Source of the DNA: Heliocybe sulcata
Lineage: Eukaryota > Basidiomycota > Agaricomycetes > Gloeophyllales > Gloeophyllaceae
Direction: 5' to 3'
DNA: 64,000 nucleotides
NCBI GenBank assembly: GCA_004369045.1
Contig: ML213510.1
Location: 521,919-585,918, forward strand
Shown here: one piece after another, positions 56,801 through 64,000 of the stretch
How positions within the stretch are numbered: the stretch's first letter is position 1
Layout: every line of letters starts with the position of its first letter
Notes under the pieces: model-generated
Seen by the model: only the letters and a program-made list of their open reading frames with translations
What the model was told of the DNA's origin: nothing
The model's database searches: none
Made by a program: the position numbers and the translations under genes

Positions 56801-59800
56801 AGACCGCCAGGCACGAGCGACTGTGATTGACATTGAGAACAAGGTTTCGACGTCCATCACCATCAGGATAACTTACTCGGTCACTGTCAACAAATATTCG
56901 CTGCACGCCACCCGAGGCCACAATAATGCTCCTACTAATCATAATTCGATCCAGCCACTACGAAGAGTGGCGTCCACTCAGGCTTTGCGGGAAGCAGGAA
57001 GAGAAGCCACTACTGCCACCGAAATCCGCATCAAACGAGTGATGTCGATGCGCCCTCGAGGTCGATACCGATACCCATCATTTGATGCAGGAACGACGCA
57101 TCCCATCTCAGATGCCAGAACTCTTCCTCATACTATAGTCGGAACACTTCCACCTTCCAGCGAGATCAGATAGTCCCGACTCCCTCGAGTATTCATGCAT
57201 GCATGCCCACCTATATCCCTGAAAGGCTGAAAGGCATCCATCCCGGTACGCAACAGCAATTACAACCCATGCCGACACACAATCAATATTAATCACCCAT
57301 CACACTGTTCCAAACATAACCCATGTCGTAAAAACTGCGGGACGTCCCTGAGCGAAGCCCAAGTCTATCAGGCTCGCGGACTTCAACAGCGCGCATCGTT
57401 TCACATTCCAGGCGCAACCCTTCCTAGCCCTGTCGTGGCTGTCGTGGCTGTCGTGGCTTTTCACGGGGTCTCGCTATCCACCACTCCAGCTGTAATTTAC
57501 GTTCCCCGCGACGGAAGACGAGCACCGCGAAGACAACTCAGCGGCAGCGACAGGGATATTCGTGGATCAATTGCTACCGCCGTCTAAAAGTGATATCCAG
57601 CTACACTGGAAATAGATAGCGCGTACCTTGCTAAGAGTCCAGCCAACACAGGCCAAAGTCGAAGGGTAATCATCTCTACAGACAGAAAAATGTGCGGTCG
57701 ACGGAGGCAAAATTATCCAGAGAGACGGGTACACCATCCAGTTCTGTATAGCGCCAGTATTCGAGCAGTGAGAGTTGTTAGTAGGCACAACAGAGCGAGC
57801 ACCCATCCTTTCGAGAACAGCCAGGCAGCCTACTCAGGGCAGGAGCCTCAACACACAGCTTGCGCTTGGGATATAACAATACGAGGCTCGAAATTTGGCT
57901 GCAGGCTGTGAGACGAGACGCATCCCCGTCCCTAGAGGTCTTTAAGGGGGACAAACACCCTTCCGGCCCGTGACAGGGGTTTCTCCGTGATCACTCCTCT
58001 GCTGCCCTCTTGGAGTGATCGCAAGGACGAGGCCCGGGCCAGGAACTGTAGCTGGGCCATTGTGCCTAACAGAGACGATGAGATCGAGGTCTCGTGGCCG
58101 ATAGCAAGCTAGGATTCGAGCACTCCATTCACAACAACGCGAAGGCTAATGAACAGAGACAATGAAACTGCTCATGCCACCCAGAAACCTCGAGGAAATC
58201 ACGTCTTCATCTCAGAGTGAAATTCATTGTTTGTGATCCACAGCAAGCACCACCGGAACGACGAGAATCCCATCCGTTGCAGAAGAAAGTCCGGAAACGA
58301 TAGATCCGCGGTCATATCTTCGCACTAGGAGGTGGTACACCTCCGAAGAATGCGGGTACTGGACCTCCAGAAACGAGGCCCGGTGGTTCCGCAGACACTG
58401 CCACAGCGAGCACTATCCCTCTAGGGCGATGAGCAGTAAATTCGCTCTCCGTAGGGGTGACTAGTGCCTTACGGGAGCGCCGATAGACTTGGATAGCAAG
58501 GTCCGACCGAATGCAGGGCCGCGGACGCAGATCTGAAACTCTGAAGCGGGGAGCCAGAGGTAGAAGGCAGGGGCGAGTAGACAAGGCTATGAGGTCCTTA
58601 GCAAGCTTGCGTTGATGAGAGGCCAGGGATGGAACCAACGCCTCAGGAGGAATCGACTTGCGAGCTTGGCGATGTCGCTGCGATGGTTACAGCCAACTAT
58701 CCGGTCCACCTCCTGAACCTTGTCTTGGATTACAGAGGCGCTGGCGACCTTTCCAGAACACGCTCCCAGGCTTGCTATGTCGGCTTTTCAGGATATACCT
58801 GCAACCCAGAACAATTCGTCAGGCACAAAACCAGTAGGCAAAACACGACGGCTCTGAAAAAAGTGGCCGAAGGAGATGATCATAGGGTTACATCGGGGCG
58901 TGATTCTCCGATTCGCTCAGGACAGGAGTCCGGTAGAATGATACTGGATGGTCCAGAGCTGTGCGGCGGGTAAATGAATACCTCTGGAATCAACATATGG
59001 AGACGGAGAGACAAGACATGCAGACGCACGCTCAGATGGGACGGTCATGAGGCTGCGACCTCGGGATAAGGGTATTGCAGACACGAATGACGACCTTCGC
59101 TCGCATGCCCGCAGCGTTGGTCATTGCGAATAGCATCCGCATAGTTGAACAGAAAAATTCGGCGATAGCAGTACGAAGCTCTCCCTAGGAAGTGTCCTCG
59201 AACCACCTGCGACTCACGACGAGCGAGCTTGTTGCAGGAACCAAAAGGAGAATCCAAACGTCCGCATCAGCGCCGTCAGGAAGGCGAGGCCTACGGACAA
59301 ATCAGCAGGGGTCCTGTCACAGTCACATTTACCGGTCTGTCTCTCGGACTTCATTTTTTCGAAACGCAAAGGTGCCCGGGGGAAGGACGGGTGTTCCTGC
59401 TTGCAGTCCTGGACGAACATCGCGGTCTATTTCTGACCTGATTAGATCCGGATAACTGGACGATGGGTGGGAAAGATTCGGAAAGAGAAGTTGATAGAGG
59501 AAGGGAAGCAGCGAGGAAAAGGCAATGACGATCCTGTGGCGCCCACGGAGAGCGAGTTATTGCCATGGCAGCGGGACGCGGTGCAGAGGACTGAATATTC
59601 GTCGTGCGTTCGTTGCGGGCTGCAGCGGGATGCTCTTCCGTCTCCGGCGAAGACGAAAGCCCTCGCGATGTCGCGCGATATGGCATGCGTGCTGCGTATT
59701 TCCGGAAACCTTCCTTCTCGATCTCGTGGAGAAACAATAAGCAAGACATCGGTCCGTCGAGAACCGTCCCCTCCTGAGTTTGTCTTTGGGATTCCCAAAT

Positions 59801-60073
59801 ACAGCGCGCACAGGCCGAGTACGCGTGGCGGAAGTTTGAATGTATCAGTGATGCATTCGGCAGCAGATGTCCAGACAGTCATGGAAATATCAGAAGGAAG
59901 AGAGCAAGCCGCTCGGAGCAAACTTTGTTGACGATGCAGAGCGTGGCAGCAAGGCGCCTGGGACCCGGCCCGTCGACTCCCGGGGCCGTGGCATTTTGCA
60001 CGTGCTTCATGTGGCATCCAACCGCGCCGATGCTGTGGACGTTGTCTGGCACCATGAACTGACTCTGACGGCG
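53850..60073. other. Gene-poor block of 6.2 kb
   Basis: Long intergenic stretch upstream of the zinc-finger gene and before the RING gene. Many short frames exist on both strands, including one of 155 codons at 59467-59931 without an ATG start, but none shows family motifs. I found no transposon ends, tRNA or tandem arrays other than three copies of TGTCGTGGC at 57431-57457. A pyrimidine-rich stretch near 54350-54800 may be the long 5' leader or promoter of the zinc-finger gene. Confidence 0.45.
57431..57457 (+). repeat. Three tandem copies of a 9-mer
   Basis: TGTCGTGGC is repeated three times without change. It is a minor microsatellite-like array in non-coding sequence. Confidence 0.8.
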
Positions 60074-61224
60074 ATGGCGGACTCTGTACAACCCAGAAGA
60101 CTGACGAGGAGTGTTACTCGGCCAAGACGCTCAGCGCGACTGAGTGTTGGCCAAAGTGCGTGCTCGGGACTCTGGCTAACCAGCGATATTGATTTGAGTG
60201 GAAGATGCCACCGGTCATGAAGTTGGTACGAGCAGGAGGAAGCCCAGACCGACTGTGTTCGTAGAGCTGGAGTTGCTGCCGACAAAGAGAAGGAGAGCGC
60301 TGTCCGCGCAAGCTGTCGCGTTGGCGGAAACAGGCGTGGCGGATGTGGTCGATAAAGGGCTGCGGACCAGAAGATCCACGAATCGCACCTCCTTAACTGC
60401 TCCTAGATCGACGGATGAACCTTTCAATGCTGTTAGCGAGAAGACAGAGAAGACGCTGGCTAGGAGAGAGTCCGAGTTGAAGCGCAAGATTGAGAAGCTG
60501 GACAACGAGATTGCAGCGGCATCGCAGAGGGAGAAAGAGGCGGCAGAGCTAATCAAAGGATGCAACGACAAGACTAGGCTGGCTGCCTATGAACAGCTTG
60601 AAAATAACTTCATCTGTGCCTTATGCTATGATATTATGTGAGTGCTCAACAAACGCAGGTCGACAAAGATATTGACCGATATCACTTCGGGCTGCGCAGG
60701 GCGTGCCCATGGTCTCTCAACCATCCCAAGTGCGGTCATACCTTCTGCGCGGAATGCATATTGAAGTGGTTCTTCTCCGGCATGCATCGAGCGTGTGGCA
60801 CATGGCACAACTCGCTTGACTGTCCCATCTGCCGCTCGAGCCTCGTGCATCCTCGCCCCAATCCACCGCGCCCGGATCTGTCACTACCATTCAGTCCCAA
60901 TCGTCTCGCTGACGCGGCGCTGAAAGACTTGATAGCCACAGTCGCAGGTGACGAGAAGCCGAAAGGAACGAAGAAAGTCAAGAGTTCTGGAAAGGCCAAG
61001 ACAGCTTCGCCGTGGGAGGCATGGGCATTGGGAGAATCGGCGCATACAGACTGGTTAGCACGCGAAGAGTGAGTTGATATACCTCAGGGTTCTCCGAGCA
61101 TATGCTTATGCCATTCTATTCGATGGTTAGCCGAGGAAGATATTTGGTGTCCGAGGTTGTCAGACGGTGGCAAACCATGAACTACGACCTGCTCGTCATC
61201 ACCAAGGACACGCTCGGGGTTTGA
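60074..61224 (+). CDS. RING-finger protein, probable E3 ubiquitin ligase
   Basis: Four exons: 60074-60155, 60223-60637, 60700-61068 and 61131-61224, frame-consistent, 319 residues. The start MADSVQPRRLTRSVTRPRRS is basic. A coiled coil follows (LARRESELKRKIEKLDNEIA, then AASQREKEAAELIKG). The RING is split by an intron: NNFICALCYDIM joins ACPWSLNHPKCGHTFCAECI, then CGTWHNSLDCPICRSSL, giving a C3HC4-like ligand order (C..C, C.H..C..C, C..C) with a long loop between the last pairs. A coiled coil next to a RING suggests a dimeric E3. The first intron's acceptor (CATGAAG) is the only one that keeps the frame and is somewhat weak, so the first 27 residues are less certain. The C-terminal exon adds YLVSEVVRRWQTMNYDLLVI. 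Confidence 0.8.
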
Positions 61225-61459
61225 ATGGTTTCACTGATGTTGCACTCGACAGACTCTTCCGCCCTTGTACATCTGAATGTTGTGTTTAACTTATTCCTTG
61301 TTCGTATCGGTTTTTCGAGTCCCGAGTATGTTATCTTGCATGTCGAACTTTTCTTTGGTATCCTAGTAGGTCAATTGAGACCGCGCCAATATCTTCTGTC
61401 GCGAGAGATCAAGCATCGATTGACTTGGATAAGCAACTATAGGCAAGGATCCGCGTATG

Positions 61460-64000
61460 CTAGAGATAGAAGCATCGCTCCTTCAGCCCCCTCATGCCCA
61501 GTGTATCCTGTTGCGTGCAATATGTTCAGCTCACCATCACCAGGCGGTGGTGGCGGCGATGACTTACCCAGTCTTTCGGCGTCAGCCAGAGATCAGCCAC
61601 CCCTTCCATCTTGCCCAGCACCGCGGCACCCTTCCATTGCAACACTTGGGGATCGATGTCTTTGGGCGGGGGAATTATCTGCACCTTCTCCATGTTCGGG
61701 ACAAGCGGCGTGGCAATGGCCTGCAAGCTGAACACGAGGTAAATCAGCATCAGGAGCGAGGAGCAACAGCTATCTGTCTCACCGGCTTTCGAGGGCATGT
61801 GCCATCCCGGCCATCCTTGCACCACCGCCCACAACTAAGACAGCCTGGAGATATTTACGGATCTTCTCGTCCCCACCAGCGGCACGTGCACTGTTGAAAA
61901 TAGCAACGTCCAGAGGAAGCTTCGACGCCTCGAAGCATACATCGATGGCGAATCCGCCAGGGTACAGCGGTGCGTCCGGGACCTGTTGCTGAAGGTTCGT
62001 CTGGAATGATGAAGGCGTCACCGGTCGCGGAGCGGGCGATGAAAGTGCTGCTGTCGCTGTCCCCGAGGCTGCCGGAGTGAGTCCACTGAGTACGCCAGTC
62101 TTCGACTCCTCACCCACTTCCCCGACGCCCATAGGCACGTCGCCTGAAGCTGTGCCTGGAGCTTGTTCACCTTCAGCTGCAGTCGGCGCCTTCTGTTCCG
62201 CGGTTGAAGGAGCCGCCGGCACTTCATGATGGATGTCAGGGGATTCAATTGGCCGAGTTAGCACATCCTTAGTTGGTTAAACCAATGTCTGCATACCTGT
62301 CTGCCCGTCAGCATCCATTGCCGTCGTTTCAGCACCAGGGACGCCCGCCACTTCCGAAGGGCGTGGCGCTGGCACCATCTCAGGAGCCGGAAGCAGATGC
62401 TGTGTCGAGATAAGCATTGCCTGAGTCTGGGTCAACAAAGGAACAAACCTTTAGCGCAAAGCCAAACCGTCTAAATAAATGAATAGTCCTACCACATGAT
62501 CCGTAGAGGTCTCCACGATTTCCTCGGCAACGTCAGGGTGCGAAGTTGGCCGCATACCTATCCGCTTTCTATCAAACTCAATAACCCGTGGCTCAAAGAT
62601 GCACTAGACGGAAACGATGATCAATGTAGCAAGATCTGCCGCGATGTCCATGTACCATGGTCATACCATTGGTGCTAAGATGATCTCGTCGTAAGCTCGC
62701 AGCCCATACTTTTGGGAAGGCTTGTTCGGTGGCTTGACAGCGAAGTCATATAGTTCCAGTGCAACATCCGCCTGGGTTGAGGATGTCACTGTCAGAGCGT
62801 AGTGTGCCAAGGGGTATACTTACCTCAGACAACGTACACAAGCGTTTCTTGAGGTCCTCCAGGACTTCCCAGTCATACCATCGCATAAGATTGATTTCCC
62901 GATACGGAAAATTTATTCTGTTCAATAGAACATACAGGAACTCCGTAACGTCATTGCCACCTATATTGAGGGATATCCTGGCAGCGTGTTAGATTATGAC
63001 ACCGCTTGGTACGTGCTAGACTCTGTTACCTGGTTTCAGGAATGACCATACCCTCGTCGACACATGCGACGCTTGTGGTCACGGCTCCAATGTCGACGAC
63101 GCAGGCATTCGAAATGCCTGACCCGTAGGCCGCTGCTAGCGATTCCTAGGAGCCGTCAGCAGAATATAGGCTGATAGTCAGGGCTCCAGCTTACCTGCTG
63201 GACGCACAGCTGCTTGAAGCCCATGGAAACTAGCAGTATGTTGATGAGATCTCGGACGTACGCTCTGTCGTAGAAGTCCGGAATCACAAGTACTATGGAG
63301 TAGTCCTACTGACGATGAGCAAGTACCACTGTCTTTGCAAGCGGACTCTCACCTTGTAGGACTTCGATGGGAGACTGAGGCTCTCTCGTAACACAGTCCG
63401 CAGAATGGTCTCGATGTCATCCAGAATAGCCTGCTGTGATGGATAATCTCTGGTATTGAACTGACTTCCGTATATCGGCCATCTTTGGACATAACCCATC
63501 CTAGTCGGATCAGCTAATCTCAATGCCTAAGGGTACCTTCAGTGACTTGGCTTGCCGTACGGATATGATAAATGCCGACTTTTTCTCCTACAAGATATGT
63601 ATCTTGTGGAGGATCTGTAATGAAATTTCTCTCTGAGAAAACGTCTTCCGGCACAGTTTCTGGTCTGAATTGTTCATTGAAAGTGGAGGCTATACTAGTG
63701 GCGTTGGGCGTCACTCGTAACTTGTAGAATTTCATGCGCGCCCTAAGAGATGTCGTTATTGCAGCGAGCTTCTCCTCAAACTATCATTGAGTGAGTGGCT
63801 GCAAGTCCTACAATTTCACGGGCATGACCCACCGGATCATCTGACAGTGCATGTACGGCGTACTCGTCGGTTACTTGAGATGTAGATGTCGAGCGCCTGC
63901 GCGTGGGTCTGCCTGATCTACTCTTGCGGGGGCGAGTTACGCCTTCAATAAAGACGGGCTCAGGCACCGGTGGTTTGTGCTTGTGAGCAATCACATTGGG
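61460..64000 (-). CDS. ARP8: Actin-related protein 8 (INO80 complex), 5' end outside window
   Basis: Subunit of the INO80 chromatin remodeler, binding nucleosomes and linker DNA with actin and Arp4. The window edge at 64000 cuts the N-terminus; the visible part starts ...NVIAHKHKPPVPEPVFIEG. Order seen: KFYKLRVTPNATSIASTFNE; ALRLADPTRMGYVQRWPIYG; ILDDIETILRTVLRESL; VLVIPDFYDRAYVRDLINIL; ESLAAAYGSGISNACVVDIG then AVTTSVACVDEGMVIPET; ISLNIGGNDVTEFLYVLLNR; a long low-complexity insertion rich in Ala, Thr and Pro (about 62020-62420); GGFAIDVCFEASKLPLDVAI; VLVVGGGARMAGMAHALESR; and VLQWKGAAVLGKMEGVADLW. The last exon (61507-61460) adds TLGMRGLKERCFYL, matching the usual Arp8 end. About ten introns. 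Convergent with the RING gene, 235 bases apart. Confidence 0.93.

Noticed and set aside
56493-56942. Minus-strand frame with a short LIDSGA motif resembling a retroelement aspartic protease
   Set aside because: No other retroelement part, terminal repeat or zinc knuckle was seen around it. Four or five residues are too little to call an element.
58312-58638. Minus-strand frame of 108 codons
   Set aside because: No ATG start and no recognisable motif; probably chance.
59442-60017. Overlapping frames of 191 (-) and 155 (+) codons
   Set aside because: They shadow each other, the plus frame lacks an ATG, and neither resembles a known protein.

Overview
The window looks like nuclear DNA of a mushroom-forming basidiomycete (Agaricomycetes, plausibly Polyporales; this is inference). 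Genes are dense on both strands, and coding regions are cut by many 48-70 nt GT-AG introns. The protein set is typical of wood-decay fungi: a polyporopepsin-like aspartic protease, a histidine-acid phytase-like phosphatase, a BTB protein, a TPR-CHAT protein and several long Ser/Pro-rich basidiomycete proteins. One assembly gap of 365 N lies at 22613-22977.

Layout: 1-1687 nothing recognised. 1688-4639 (+) TPR-CHAT protein, followed by a broken copy of its C-terminus (4659-4807). 5147-6262 (-) and 7925-10022 (+) Ser/Pro-rich proteins. 10249-12525 (-) PUS1-type tRNA pseudouridine synthase. 13069-13539 (+) small glycine-rich hydrophobic protein. 13963-15816 (+) aldo/keto reductase. 16162-19076 (-) R3H-SUZ RNA-binding protein. 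19285-19954 non-autonomous DNA transposon with an 8-bp target duplication. 20218-22214 (-) AVT-type amino-acid transporter. 22403-23482 second non-autonomous hAT-like element, which contains the gap. 24174-26220 (-) disordered protein, divergent from a DUF202 membrane protein (26472-26918, +). 27086-28812 (-) histidine acid phosphatase. 29970-31509 (+) aspartic protease with an apparent frameshift. 32988-33613 (-) RPB4, sharing a short divergent promoter with xylulokinase (34002-36017, +). 37539-39759 (+) methylenetetrahydrofolate reductase. 40202-43086 (-) ELMO protein. 44102-44891 (+) BTB protein. 45049-47273 (-) F-box/RCC1 protein. 47274-51844 gene-poor. 51845-53849 (-) Con7-like zinc-finger factor. 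53850-60073 gene-poor. 60074-61224 (+) RING protein. 61460-64000 (-) ARP8, whose 5' end lies outside the window.

The genes do not form a metabolic cluster. They are mostly housekeeping genes (PUS1, RPB4, MTHFR, ARP8, SUZ protein, SAF1-like F-box, ELMO) mixed with secreted hydrolases and pentose catabolism. The most distinctive items are the two DNA transposons with exact 8-bp target duplications, one carrying seven same-strand copies of an 11-bp motif, and the TPR-CHAT gene with its decayed tandem copy.

Exon borders were inferred by eye from splice consensus and from protein-family continuity. They are not supported by transcripts.
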